Source: Bog-473 sp963791995
GTDB lineage: Bacteria; Actinomycetota; Acidimicrobiia; Acidimicrobiales; RAAP-2
DNA: 64,000 bases
NCBI GenBank assembly: GCA_963791995.1
Contig: CAWBUQ010000022.1
Span: forward strand, 1-64,000
Reading direction: 5' to 3'
Shown: in pieces, positions 36,955-47,451 of the stretch
How positions within the stretch are numbered: position 1 is the first letter of the stretch
Layout: every line of letters begins with the position of its first letter
Position numbers and translations under genes: made by a program
Notes under the pieces: model-generated
The model's database searches: none
Told to the model about the DNA's origin: nothing
The model's input: the letters and a program-made list of their open reading frames with translations, nothing else

Positions 36955-36978
36955 CTCCAGCCGCCTAGGCTGTCGGCC

Positions 36979-37053
36979 ATGAAGAAGCTCCTGATCCTCG
37001 CCCTCTTGGTCGCCATCGGCGTCGTTGCCGCCCGCCGGTTGCGCGACGCATAG
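36979..37053 (+). CDS. Tiny membrane peptide (24 residues)
   Basis: ATG at 36979, stop TAG at 37051-37053. The sequence starts MKKLL and continues as one hydrophobic helix (LLILALLVAIGVVAA), ending in RRLRDA. It resembles the start of the short DLW-39-type peptides of actinobacteria but ends before the DLW part. There is no strong ribosome site. It could be a real one-helix protein or a remnant. Confidence 0.45.
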   Translation: MKKLLILALLVAIGVVAARRLRDA

Positions 37054-37069
37054 GCGTTCGACCGCTCCA

Positions 37070-37895
37070 TCAGAACTCCCGGTGGCCTGAACTCAGGCGG
37101 CGGGCCGCGGCGCCAAGGCCGCGTGACGGGCGCGCATGCCGCGGCGCCACAAGATCGAGCGCGGCGCCGGCCACCGCGAGGCTGGTGGTCAGGACGGGCG
37201 TCGTTCGCCCGACCCGGTCGCGCAAGCGGATCGGCTTGGTGAAGTTGCGCACCTCCCAGCCGCGCTTCGCGCGCCACCTTGGCCAGTGCCCGGTCGGGGT
37301 TGACCGCGACGGGCCGGCCGACCGCTTCGAGCATCGGGAGGTCGGTGGCCGAGTCCGAGTAGGCGCTGCTTGCACCGAGGTCGAGCCCCGTGCGCTCCGC
37401 CAGCTCGCGCATGGCGGTCGCTTTGGACTCCCCATAGGCGTAGAAGGCCATGCGGCCCGTGTACCGGCCCTGTTCGTCCACCTCGCCGCGCGAACAGATG
37501 GCGCCGTCGACGCCGAGCAGGTCGGCCAGCGGCAGCACGATCTCCTCGGGCGAGGCTGAGACGAGGTAGACGCGGTGGCCCGCTGCCCGGTGCAGCTCCA
37601 TCAGCTCGAGTGCCTCGGCGTACATGATCGGCTCAATGGTCTGGAGCATCGTCTCGCGCACGATCTGGCGCACCTGGGCGCGGTCCCATCCCTTGGTCAC
37701 CGCGAGCATCGACTCGCGCACTCGTACCAGGCGCTCCTCGTCGGCCCCGAAGTAGAGGTAGATGAGCTGGGAGATGGCGGCCCGCGCCACGAGGCGTCGG
37801 TTGATGAGGCCCCCTTTGAGAAAGGGCCGCCCGAACGCGGCGATGGAGGCTCGGTCGATGACCGTCTTGTCGAGGTCGAAGAAGGCCGCCTCCAT
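37070..37895 (-). CDS. HAD-superfamily IB phosphatase (SerB/CicA-like); one frameshift
   Basis: Starts ATG at 37895. Motif I is AFFDLDKTVIDRAS (D-x-D with nucleophile Asp), motif II YLVSASPEE, a KATA Lys, and motif III YSDSATDLPMLEA. A subfamily I cap region spans residues 20-110. An extra G near 37270 shifts the end; the other frame continues WEVRNFTKPIRLRDRV and LTTSLAVAGAALDL to a stop at 37070. Family IB members remove phosphate from phosphoserine, lysophospholipids or related monoesters; the ligand is not set by sequence. It has its own promoter region of about 120 bp shared with nothing. Confidence 0.8.
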
Positions 37896-38016
37896 ATGTC
37901 TAATGGTACGGGCGGTCGGACCCCGACCTTGAGCAGGGGTGACAATTAGAGGACGACTCCGCGAACGTTCGGGGTCGCTGAGCTGGGTTGTCGCGGGGGT
38001 TGCGGGCTGGTTGCGG

Positions 38017-38688
38017 CTAGGCGCCTGTCCCGGCGATGAAGACCGCGTGCACGGCGTCCTCCACCTCGGCGGTGACGAGGACCAGCACCTCGTCACCCGA
38101 CAGCAGCGTGGTGTCACCCCGCGGCACGATGAGCCGGTTGGCCCGGACCACGGCGACGACGACCGCGTCGCGGGGGAAGGCCAGGTCGGCGATCGCGGTG
38201 TCGTTGGCCGGCGAGTCCTCGGCCAGAGTGATTTCGACCAGGTGGGCGGCGCCGCCTTGGAATTGCAACAGCCGCACCAGCGAGCCGACCGAGACGGCCT
38301 CCTCGACCAGCGCCGTGAGGAGTTGGGGCGTCGAGACGGAGACGTCGACGCCCCAACTCTCGTTGAAGAGCCACTGGTTCTTCGGGTGGTTCACCCGGGC
38401 CACCACGCGGGGCACGGCGAACTCCTGCTTGGCCAGCAGCGAGATCACGAGGTTGTCCTCGTCGTCGCCGGTCGCGGCCACCACGACGTCAACGGTGGCG
38501 AGTCCCGCTGCATCGAGCGACGAGACCTCGCAGGCGTCGGCGGCGACCCAGGTGACGTCGAGGGTCGGCCGCAGTCGCTCGACGAGCTCGGGGTCGCGCT
38601 CGACGACGAGCACGTCATGGCCGTTGGCGTGCAGGTCCGACGCGATGGAGGTGCCGACACTGCCGGCGCCGGCGATGGCGACCTTCAC
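38017..38688 (-). CDS. TrkA-type K+ channel regulatory protein, distal gene
   Basis: 223 residues from GTG at 38688. RCK_N: VKVAIAGAGSVGTSIASDLH (Rossmann GxGxxG), VLVVERDPELVERLR, CEVSSLDAAGLATVDVVVAA. RCK_C (about 140-223): LVEITLAEDSPANDTAIADL and VVVAVVRANRLIVPRGDTTL, the nucleotide-linked ligand domain. The GTG overlaps the TGA of the upstream trkA-like gene (GTGA), so the two are coupled. Such proteins gate K+ uptake systems in response to NAD(H), ATP or c-di-AMP. The partner here may be the divergent KimA-type permease. Confidence 0.85.
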   Translation of the reverse strand: MKVAIAGAGSVGTSIASDLHANGHDVLVVERDPELVERLRPTLDVTWVAADACEVSSLDAAGLATVDVVVAATGDDEDNLVISLLAKQEFAVPRVVARVNHPKNQWLFNESWGVDVSVSTPQLLTALVEEAVSVGSLVRLLQFQGGAAHLVEITLAEDSPANDTAIADLAFPRDAVVVAVVRANRLIVPRGDTTLLSGDEVLVLVTAEVEDAVHAVFIAGTGA

Positions 38689-39386
38689 GAGCCACCACGA
38701 CCGCGCTCGTCGCCGGCGGGGCCACCGGGTCGGCTCCCATCGCTGCGGGCCAGCGCGGCATCGAGCTCTTGGAGTGCGTCGTCGAGCACCGCGAGGTGGA
38801 GCACGTCGCCCTCCTGTCCCACGAGGTCGCGGGCGTCGAGGCGCGGCACGCCCGAGCGGGTCAGGGCCACGATGCTGAGGCGACCCGGCTCCTCCAGCTC
38901 GCCCAGCGAACGACCGGCCCAGGCCTCGGGCAGTGAGCGGTCGACCAAGGACAGCCGTCCCGTGGCGTCGGACCAGTCGCCGACGTCGAGGTCGGGGAGG
39001 AGGCGGCGCCGGACCTGGTCGATGGTCCATGTGACCGTGGCCACCGTCGGGATGCCCAGACGCTGGTAGATCTCGGCGCGGCGGGGATCGTAAATCCGTG
39101 CGACCACGTTGGGGATCTTGTAGGTCTCCCGGGCGATGCGCACGGTGAGGATGTTGGTGTTGTCGCCACTGGTCACCGCGGCAAGGGCGTCGGCGTGCAA
39201 GGCGCCCGCCTTCTCGAGATCGTCGCGGTCGAAACCCGAGCCGACCAGGCAGGGACCGTCCCACTCTTTGAGGCGCCGGAAGGCCCGGGCGGACTTGTCC
39301 AAGACGGCGACCGAGTGGCCCTCGGCGCTCAGCGAGAGGGCGAGACCCGACCCGACGCGGCCACACCCGACGACGATCACATGCAC
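38685..39386 (-). CDS. TrkA-type K+ channel regulatory protein, proximal gene
   Basis: About 233 residues from GTG at 39386 (39401 is also open). HVIVVGCGRVGSGLALSLSA is the dinucleotide-binding loop, with VAVLDKSARAF at the acidic tip of beta 2. DALAAVTSGDNTNILTVRIA and NVVARIYDPRRAEIYQRLGI are standard RCK_N segments. The C-terminal domain (LVDRSLPEAWAGRSLGEL...) is a short RCK_C, ending in a Gly/Arg tail. It is the first gene of a two-gene operon and diverges from the KimA-like permease across about 77 bp. Confidence 0.85.
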   Translation of the reverse strand: MHVIVVGCGRVGSGLALSLSAEGHSVAVLDKSARAFRRLKEWDGPCLVGSGFDRDDLEKAGALHADALAAVTSGDNTNILTVRIARETYKIPNVVARIYDPRRAEIYQRLGIPTVATVTWTIDQVRRRLLPDLDVGDWSDATGRLSLVDRSLPEAWAGRSLGELEEPGRLSIVALTRSGVPRLDARDLVGQEGDVLHLAVLDDALQELDAALARSDGSRPGGPAGDERGRGGS

Positions 39387-39463
39387 GCCACAGTGCAACA
39401 CGCCCGCCCCTGGTGTGCAAAAAGCGCCTCGGGGTCCCGGTCGATTCCTTCTACTGTGTGGCC

Positions 39464-41660
39464 GTGGCGACCCCTACCGTCTCGCGCCCCTCGGTCCCGC
39501 TGCCCGGGGTTGCAGCGGACGCCATTCCTGAGACACGCCGGTACCGGCTGAAGAACAAGCTGCTCGGCCCGCCCTTGGTGACCGAGCAGCTGGCGTCGGA
39601 GCGTCTGAGCAAGCCGGTCGCCCTCGGGGTGCTCTCGCCCGACTGCATTTCGTCCTCGGCCTACGGCACCGAGGAGATGCTGACTCAGCTGGTGCCCTAC
39701 GTGGGTCTGGCTGCCTTCGCGCTGGTGGTCCCCATCACCCTCGCCATCCTGGGGGTCCTCTTCTTCGTGACCCTGTCGTACCTCGAGGTCATTGCGCTCT
39801 ACACCAAGGCCGGCGGCTCCTACGTGGTGGCCCGGGACAACTTCGGCCCGAAGATCGCGCAGATCGCCGCGGTGGCACTGCTCATCGACTACACGGTCAC
39901 GGTCGCCGTGCAGACCTCGGCCGGCACCGCCGCGTTGTCGAGTGCCGTGCCAGCCCTCGACAACACGTTCGACACGGTCGCCATCACGGTCGGCGTCGTG
40001 CTGATCCTCCTCTACGGCAACCTGCGCGGCATACGAGAGGCGGGCAGCTACTTCGCCATCCCGACCTATTTCTTCATCTTCTCGCTGGCGTCCGTCATCA
40101 TCGTCGGCTTCGTCAGGGAGGCGCTCGGGACGCTGCACCAGATCCCCCTGCCGCCGGCCAACGAGTTCTACGGCGGGAAGATCGGCACGCCGGGCTCGGG
40201 CTGGCTGATGGGACTGGCCTTCATTTCGCTGTTGCGTTCCTTCGCCAACGGCGGTTCGTCGCTGACCGGCCTCGAGGCCATCTCCAACGGGGTGAGCAGC
40301 TTCCAAAGGCCCGAGGCGACCAACGCGCGCCAGACCCTGGTGGTGATGAGCTCGACGCTCGGCTTCCTCGTGCTCGGCGTCACCTTGCTGGCCCGGTGGA
40401 CCCACGCCGTCCCGTACTCGAACGGTTCGCCGACGGTGGTGTCCCAGGAGGTCAAGGCCGTCTTCGGGACGAGCCCGATCGGCCATCTGGGCTTCTACGT
40501 CGTGCAGCTGGCCACCATGTTGATCCTCTACACGGGCGGCAACACGAGCTTCAACGGCTTCCCCTACCTGGCCAGCTTCGTGGCGGGGGACCGCTTCCTG
40601 CCCCGCCAGCTCACCCGGCGCGGCCACCGGCTCGCCTTCTCCAACGGGATCCTCGTTCTCGCCGGCGTGGCGCTGGCGCTCGTCCTGGCGTACAAGGCGC
40701 AGGTCAACGGACTGGTTGCGCTCTATGCCATCGGCGTGTTCACCGGGTTCACCATGGCGGGCTCGGGCATGGTCAAGCACCACCTCACCGCACGCGAAGG
40801 ACACTGGCGCCGCGGCGTCGCGGTCAACGGGTTCTCGGCGTTCTTGTCCTTCACGGTCGTCCTCATCTTCGCCGTCGCGAAATTCAAGGAAGGGGCATGG
40901 CTCATCTTCGTCGTCGGCCCGCTCCTCTACGTCGGGCTGATCCGCCTGCATCATCAGTACGCCCGCGAGGCCACGATGCTCGAGACCGGTGTCGTCGAGG
41001 CGTCCGAGGCGCCGGTCCTGCGCCGCCACGTCGTCGTGGTCCTCGTCGACCGCCTCGACATGGCCACGGCACCGCGCGCTGCAGTACGCCCGCACGCTGT
41101 CGCCCGACGACCTGCGCGCCGTGCACTTCGACATCGACACCAAGGCGGCTCGTCGAGCTCGAAGCCGAGTGGAGCCGTCTCGGGCTGGCCCGCCTCCCCC
41201 TCGACATCATCGAGTGCCCGGACCGCCGCCTGGGCCGGGCCGCCATCGAGCTCGTGGCCGACGCCACGCTCGACGGGGACACCGAGTGCACGGTCCTGCT
41301 GCCCAGGCGCAGCTTCGCCCGCGTGCTGGCAGCGCTTCCTGCACGATCGCACTGCCGACAAGCTGGCGGCCGTTCTCGGCCAGGTGCCCCACGTGAGCGC
41401 CACCATCGTCCCCTTCGCCGTCGGGGGCCGCTACGAGGAGCGGGCCCGCTCCTATGGACGCTCCGTGCAACGGGCTCGCCTCAACAGCCTCGGGGACGAC
41501 TCCGGAGAGCCGATCGACAGCGAGGGGCGCACCGGCTTGGACCGGATGGGCCGCCGCGACGGGCCGCGCCGTCCCGCCGGCGTGCTGGCCGCCGACGAGA
41601 CGCTGGCCCTGCGCGCCGGCGCCACCACGCCGATCGCCTCGGTGGTGGCCGCGCCAGCGG
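39464..41660 (+). CDS. KimA-type (APC superfamily) potassium transporter; several frameshifts
   Basis: GTG at 39464. A soluble start (LKNKLLGPPLVTEQLASERL) leads to VLSPDCISSSAYGTEEMLTQ, the KimA/KUP-like signature at helix 1. About twelve helices follow to LLYVGLIRLHHQYARE. The soluble C-terminal part is spread over three frames: LQYARTLSPDDLRAVHFDID, then ELEAEWSRLGLARLPLDIIE, then RFLHDRTADKLAAVLGQVP, with breaks near 41070, 41145 and 41327. Homologues (Bacillus KimA) import K+ with H+ and are shut by c-di-AMP. The membrane part is intact, and the breaks look like base errors. Confidence 0.8.
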
Positions 41661-41915
41661 CTCCGGGTGGCCGGCCGGGTGAAATCGGTCCGGGTGCAGC
41701 CCCGGGCCGGGACGTCGAACCTCGAATGCGTGCTCAGCGACGGGACCGGGGGCGTACTCTTGGTGTTCCAGGGCCGCCCCAAGATCGCCGGGATCGAGCC
41801 TGGCGCACGCCTGGTGGCCGAGGGCATGGTGGGGACCTGGGGTCGCCGGCTCGCCATGCTGAACCCGTCCTTCGAGCTGGTGCAGGGGGCTCCGAACGAC
41901 CCCGCCGAACAGTGA
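41454..41915 (+). CDS. OB-fold nucleic-acid-binding domain joined to the KimA reading frame
   Basis: From about 41660 one frame reads QRLRVAGRVKSVRVQPRAG, LECVLSDGTGGVLLVFQGR, IAGIEPGARLVAEGMVG and RRLAMLNPSFELVQG. This is the small OB-fold protein found beside trkA and APC permease genes in many actinobacteria (there usually a separate gene). Here no stop separates it from the permease frame (LALRAGATTPIASVV) apart from one frameshift near 41655. So it is either a fused C-terminal domain or a separate gene whose start is hidden by that shift. The frame as sequenced opens at 41454. A role in nucleotide or nucleic acid binding is inferred. Confidence 0.6.
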   Translation: MDAPCNGLASTASGTTPESRSTARGAPAWTGWAAATGRAVPPACWPPTRRWPCAPAPPRRSPRWWPRQRLRVAGRVKSVRVQPRAGTSNLECVLSDGTGGVLLVFQGRPKIAGIEPGARLVAEGMVGTWGRRLAMLNPSFELVQGAPNDPAEQ

Positions 41916-42148
41916 GCGTGCGGCCCTGGTCACCAGGACCACCGATCGGGGCGAAATTGCCCGGTCCGCGTGCCAGTCGCTAACGTCCCCCCCGGCCCGG
42001 CGTCGGGTGCGACCTCGTCGGCGCGCCCGTCGCGCGGGGTCATCACATCGACCGCCGTGGTGCCGGGCGCTGCCGCAGCACCGCATGGGCGAGGGCCCCA
42101 GCGCCCCCTCGCCCCGAGACGCACTGGAACAGAAAGGGCACACCGGGA

Positions 42149-44474
42149 ATGATCAATCTCCTCGCAGCCGAGGGCGGCTACCAGGCCTTCCGACTCAGCG
42201 GGACTGACAAGACCTGGCTCTACATCTGCCTGTTCGCCGGCGTCGTCGGCATCGCCGCCGGCCTTCTGCTCGCCCGCAACGTGCTCGCCTTCGACCAGGG
42301 CACCGCCAAGATGAAGGAGATCGCACAGGCCGTCCAGGAGGGCGCCCAGGCGTTCTTGTCCCGCCAGTTCCGGGCCATCGTGATGATCATCATCCCGCTG
42401 GCCATCTTGATCTTCTTCACGGCCACCAAGGTGGTGCGGCCCGACGGTTCCGTGGCCCTGACCTTCCAGCAGGACGGCCTCTACCGGGTCATCTGCTTCC
42501 TCTTCGGTGCGACCTTCTCCGGCCTCACCGGCTTCATCGGCATGAGCATCGCCGTGCGGGGCAACGTCCGCACGGCGGCGGCGGCCTCCCAGGGCGGCGG
42601 CATGGAGGAGGCGCTGCGGGTCGCCTTCCGCACCGGCGCCGTGACCGGCATGCTCTGCGTGGGTCTCGGCCTGGTCGGCGCCACCGCCATCGTCCTGATC
42701 TTCCAGAACTCGGCCACGGCCGTCCTCATCGGCTTCGCCTTCGGGGCCTCGCTCCTGGCCCTCTTCATGCGAGTCGGCGGCGGCATCTTCACCAAGGCGG
42801 CCGACGTCGGCGCCGACCTGGTGGGCAAGGTCGAGGCGGGCATCCCCGAGGACGACCCGCGCAACGCGGCCACCATCGCCGACAACGTGGGCGACAACGT
42901 CGGCGACTGCGCCGGCATGGCGGCCGACCTCTTCGAGTCCTACGAGATCACCATCATCGCGGCGCTGATCCTCGGCTATTCAGCGTTCCGCTTCCACCAC
43001 ACCGACGGCGGCGGTCCTCTACCCGCTCATCGTCCCGGCGATCGGGATCTTCGCCTCGGTCATCGGTGTCGTCGTGGTCCGAGCCCGCAACAACGACCGC
43101 AACGCGCTGGCCCCGATCAACCGCGGGTTCTGGCTGGCCGCGCGTCCTCACGGTCGTCGGCGCGTTCTTCGTGGCGCAGTACTACGTGCACGACCTCAAG
43201 GTGTTCTGGGCCGTGCTGACCGGGGTCATCCTGTCGCTCGTGGCCAGCCAGATCACCGAGCAGTTCACCTCGACCGAGCGCGGACCGGTCAAGGAGATCG
43301 CCGGCCTCTGCTCGCACCGGGCCGGCCACCACGGTGCTCGCGGGCATCTCCATCGGCCTGGAGTCCTCGGTCTGGGCGATCATCGCCATCGCCATCGCCA
43401 TCGGTGTCGCCATCGGGTTGGGCGACGGCAACATCGAGCTGACCTTCTACTTGGTCGCGCTGATCGGCATCGGCCTGCTGGCCACCGCCGGCATGGTCGT
43501 CTCGGAGGACAGCTTCGGCCCGGTGTCGGACAACGCAGCGGGCATCGCCGAGATGTCGGGCGAGTTCACCGGTGAGGCCGAGCGCGTCATGGTCAGCCTC
43601 GACGCCGTGGGCAACACGACCAAGGCCATCACCAAGGGCGTCGCCATCGGCTCCGCCGTCATCGCCTCCGTGGCGCTCTTCGCCTCCTTCATCGAGACGA
43701 TCGGCGAGCAGCTCCCCAGCCTGCACGCGACGGGAGCCAAACTCTTCTCGATCATCCAGATCAACGTGGCCAATCCGACGACATTCATCGGCTTGCTCAT
43801 CGGTGGCTCAATCGGGTTCCTGTTCTCGTCACTCGCCATCCGCGGCCGTCGGACGGTCAGCCGGCACCGTCGTGCTCGAGGTGCGACGCCAATTCCGCGA
43901 GCATCCGGGCATCATGGACTACAGCGAGAAGCCCGAGTACGGACGAGTGATCAGCATCTGCACCGCGGCAGCGCAGCGCGAGCTGGCCACCCCGGCGCTC
44001 CTGGCCATCTTGGCACCGGTCATCGTGGGCTTCGGCATCAACTACCTGGCGCTCGGCGCCTTCTTGGCCGGCACCATCTTGACCGGGCAGCTTCTCGCCA
44101 ACACGCTTTCGAACTCGGGCGGTGCGTGGGACAACGCGAAGAAGTACATCGAGGACGGCAACGAAGGCGGGAAGGGCTCGGAGGCGCACAAGGCCGCCGT
44201 CATCGGCGACACCGTGGGCGACCCGTTCAAGGACACCGCCGGCCCTGCGCTGAACCCGATGATCAAGGTGATGAACCTGGTGTCGCTCCTGATCCTGCCT
44301 GCGGTGATCACGCTGCAGCATCACACCGGCGCCCGGCTCGCCATCGCCGGTGTCTCCCTCGTGGTGCTGCTGGCCGCGCTCGCCTTCTCCAAGCGTGCGG
44401 GCGAGGCGATGGACTCGGACGCCGGCGCGGCCGATGCGACACCGGCTGCCGCTGCCGCCGTCTCGGTTGATTGA
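42149..44474 (+). CDS. hppA: Membrane H+-translocating pyrophosphatase, K+-independent type; frameshifted
   Basis: About 775 residues with 15-16 helices. The PPi/Mg2+ site is GGIFTKAADVGADLVGKVEA then EDDPRNAATIADNVGDNVGD. Later FGPVSDNAAGIAEMSGEF, and near the end AVIGDTVGDPFKDTAGPALN. GNTTKAITKG carries Lys where K+-dependent enzymes have Ala, so this is the K+-independent form. It hydrolyses PPi and pumps H+ out. Frame breaks near 43005, 43142, 43310 and 43847 each rejoin a perfectly conserved stretch, so I treat the gene as functional. ATG 42149 has AGAAAGGG upstream. Confidence 0.9.
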
Positions 44475-44614
44475 CCTGCTCAGCGCCCTAAGAGACCGTT
44501 CGCCAGGAGACCCGCCCGAGGCAGCCGCCCTTGACAGCAGGGCGCCGGCCCCCCACTCTGACGTGACCATGCCCTCTGTTCCAGCGATCCGATTGCTGCC
44601 CTGCGGGGTACGCC

Positions 44615-47450
44615 GTGGGTAAGGCGCTCGTCATCGTCGAGTCGCCGGCCAAGGCGCGCACCATCGGCGGCATGCTCGGTCCCGACTTCATCGTCGAGTC
44701 GTCGGTCGGCCACATTCGGGACCTGCCGCGCGGCGCCGACGAGGTGCCGGCCGCGTACAAGGGTGAGTCGTGGGCGCGCTTGGGCGTCGACGTGGACAAC
44801 GGCTTCAAGCCGCTCTACGTCGTGTCGTCGCCGAAGAAGTCGGTCGTGGCCAACCTGAAGAAGCTCTTGAAGGGCGCCGACGAGCTCTACCTCGCGACCG
44901 ACGAAGACCGCGAAGGCGAGTCGATCGCATGGCACCTCTCCGAGGTGCTCTCGCCGACGGTGCCGGTGAAGCGCATGGTCTTCCACGAGATCACCCCGGC
45001 CGCGATCGCCCGGGCCGTCGACGAGTGGCGCGAGCTCGACCGCCGGCTGGTCGACGCCCAGGAGGCCCGACGCATCCTCGACCGGCTCTATGGCTACGAG
45101 GTGTCGCCGGTGCTCTGGCGCAAGGTGATGCCCCGCCTCTCGGCCGGCCGGGTCCAGAGCGTGGCCACCCGGATGGTGGTCGAGCGCGAGCGGGCCCGGA
45201 TGCGCTTCCGCTCCGCCACGTGGTGGGGCGTCGAGGGCACGTTCGCCAACGCGGCGGCGCCCAATGGTTTCGGGGCGACGTTGGTGACGCTCGGCGGGAC
45301 GACCGTCGCCACCGGGAAGGACTTCGACGAGCACGGGGAGCAGACCGGCAAGGCCGAAGTCCGCGTCCTCGGCGAGGAGGAGGCCACCTCGGTGGCCACG
45401 GCCCTGGTCGGGCAGAGCTTCACGGTGCGCTCGGTGACCGAGCGCCCATTCCGGCGCTCACCGGCCGCACCGTTCATGACGTCGACGCTGCAGCAAGAAG
45501 CCGGTCGAAAGCTCCGTTTCAGCGCGCAGCGCGCCATGCAGGTGGCCCAACGACTCTACGAGCAGGGCTACATCACCTACATGCGGACTGACTCGACCAC
45601 GCTGTCGGACGAGGCGCTCACGGCGGCGCGGAGCCAGGCCCGCGAGATGTTCGGTCCGAGCTACGTCCCCGACGCGCCGCGGCGCTACGAGCGCAAGGTG
45701 AAGAACGCGCAAGAGGCGCACGAGGCCATCCGCCCGGCGGGGGAGACGTTCCGGACCCCCGAGCAGGTCGGCCGTCAGTTGTCGGGCGACGAGCTCCGCC
45801 TCTACGAGTTGATCTGGATGCGCACGGTGGCCTCTCAGATGAACGACGCCACCGGGACCAGCGCGCAGGTCCGCCTCGTCGCCGGCGTGCCGAGCGGGTT
45901 GGCCACGGCTCAGGAAGCCGAGTTCTCGGCCAGCGGCCGGGTGATCACATTCTCGGGATTCCTGCGGGCCTACCAGGAAGGCCGCGACGAGGACGATCCC
46001 GACACCGACAGCGCGGAGGAGATGATGCTCCCCGCACTGGCCGAAGGCGACCGCGTCGAGGGCACCGCGTTCGACCCGGGGTCGCACACCACGCAGCCAC
46101 CGGCCCGCTACACCGAGGCGTCGCTCGTCAAGGCGATGGAGGAGCTGGGCGTAGGCCGGCCGTCGACCTACGCCAGCGTGATCGCGACGATCCTCGATCG
46201 CGGCTACGTGTGGAAGAAGGGGACGGCGCTCGTGCCGAGCTTCACTGCGTTCGCCGTGGTGGGACTGCTCGAGCGCTACTTCGGCAACCTGGTCGACTAC
46301 GGCTTCACGGCCTCGATGGAGGACGACCTCGACGAGATCGCATCGGGAACCGGCGAGGCGCTGCCCTGGTTGACCCGCTTCTACTTCGGCAGCGACGCGC
46401 CCGGTGCCATGGCCAGCGACGGCACCGAGGTCGACACGCTCGGGCTCAAGGCCACCGTGTCGTCGCACCTCGCCGAGATCGACGCCCGCGAGGTCAACTC
46501 CATCCCCCTGGGTGAAGGCTCAGACGGCCAGCCCATCGTGGCGCGCGGTCGGCCGCTATGGCCCGTACCTCCAGCGGGGCGAGGATCGAGCCTCCATTCC
46601 CGACGACCTCGCACCGGACGAGCTGACGATCGAGCGCGCCGAGGAGATCTTGGCGGCCCCCTCCAACGACCGCGTGCTCGGCACCGACCCCGACAGCGGC
46701 CTCGACATTCAAGTCAAGGCCGGCCGCTTCGGTCCCTACGTCCAGGTCGGTGAGCTCGCCGAGGGCGGCGAGAAACCTCGTACCGCATCACTGTTCGGCT
46801 CCATGGACCCGGCGACCCTCACGTTCGAGCAGGCACTCGACCTGCTCCGCATCCCGCGCGTCGTGGGCAGCGACCCCGAGACCGGTGAGGACGTCGTGGC
46901 GCACAACGGCCGCTTCGGCCCGTATCTCAAGCGCGGGTCCGACACCCGCAGCCTGACGAGTGAGGAACAGCTCCTCACGGTGACCCTCGACGAGGCCCGG
47001 GCGTTGTTCGCACAGCCCAAGCAGCGGCGTGGCCGGGCGGCTGCGGCGCCGCTGCGCGAGCTCGGCACCGACCCGGCCACCAACCTGCCCGTCGTGGTAA
47101 AGGACGGGCGCTTCGGCCCGTACGTCACCGACGGCACCACGAACGCGAGCCTGCGCAAGGGCGACGCGGTCGAGTCGATCACCATGGACCGGGCCTCGGA
47201 GCTCTTGGCCGAGCGCCGCGCCGCCGGCCCCTCGACGCGCAAGAAGAAGTCGGCCAAGAAGGCGGCGCCAGCCAAGAAGGCCGCCAAGAAGTCGGCGAAG
47301 AAGTCGGCGAAGAAGTCGGCGAAGAAGACGGCGAAGAAGGCGGCGACCGCCGCCGCCACGAAGGTGGCGGGAGCGCAGGACGCGGCGGACGGGTCGGCGA
47401 CGGCATCCGCGGATCCGGCAATGAAGGCAGCGCCGACCGAACCCTTCTGA
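44615..47450 (+). CDS. topA: DNA topoisomerase I; one frameshift
   Basis: About 945 residues from GTG at 44615. The Toprim domain begins KALVIVESPAKARTIGGMLG, with the acidic metal site ATDEDREGESIAWHL. The active-site Tyr is in YITYMRTDSTTLS, and GVGRPSTYASVIATI is the conserved domain III loop. One extra G near 46546 breaks the frame; the continuation has four repeats of the GRFGPYV type (zinc-free TopoI_C repeats of actinobacteria), then a Lys/Ala-rich tail. The enzyme relaxes negative supercoils. tmk starts 2 bp after the stop and holB follows, a replication-linked operon. Confidence 0.93.
47233..47345 (+). repeat. KKSAKKAA-type codon repeats in the topA tail
   Basis: Tandem copies of aagaagtcggcg encode KKSA/KKAA units, at least seven in a row. 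The peptide resembles the basic tails of histone H1-like and actinobacterial TopA and HupB proteins, which bind DNA without sequence preference. Confidence 0.8.
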
Positions 47451-47451
47451 G

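Noticed and set aside
39387..39463. c-di-AMP (ydaO) riboswitch before the KimA-type gene
   Set aside because: The gap is only 77 bp, too short for that riboswitch, and none of its conserved blocks are visible.
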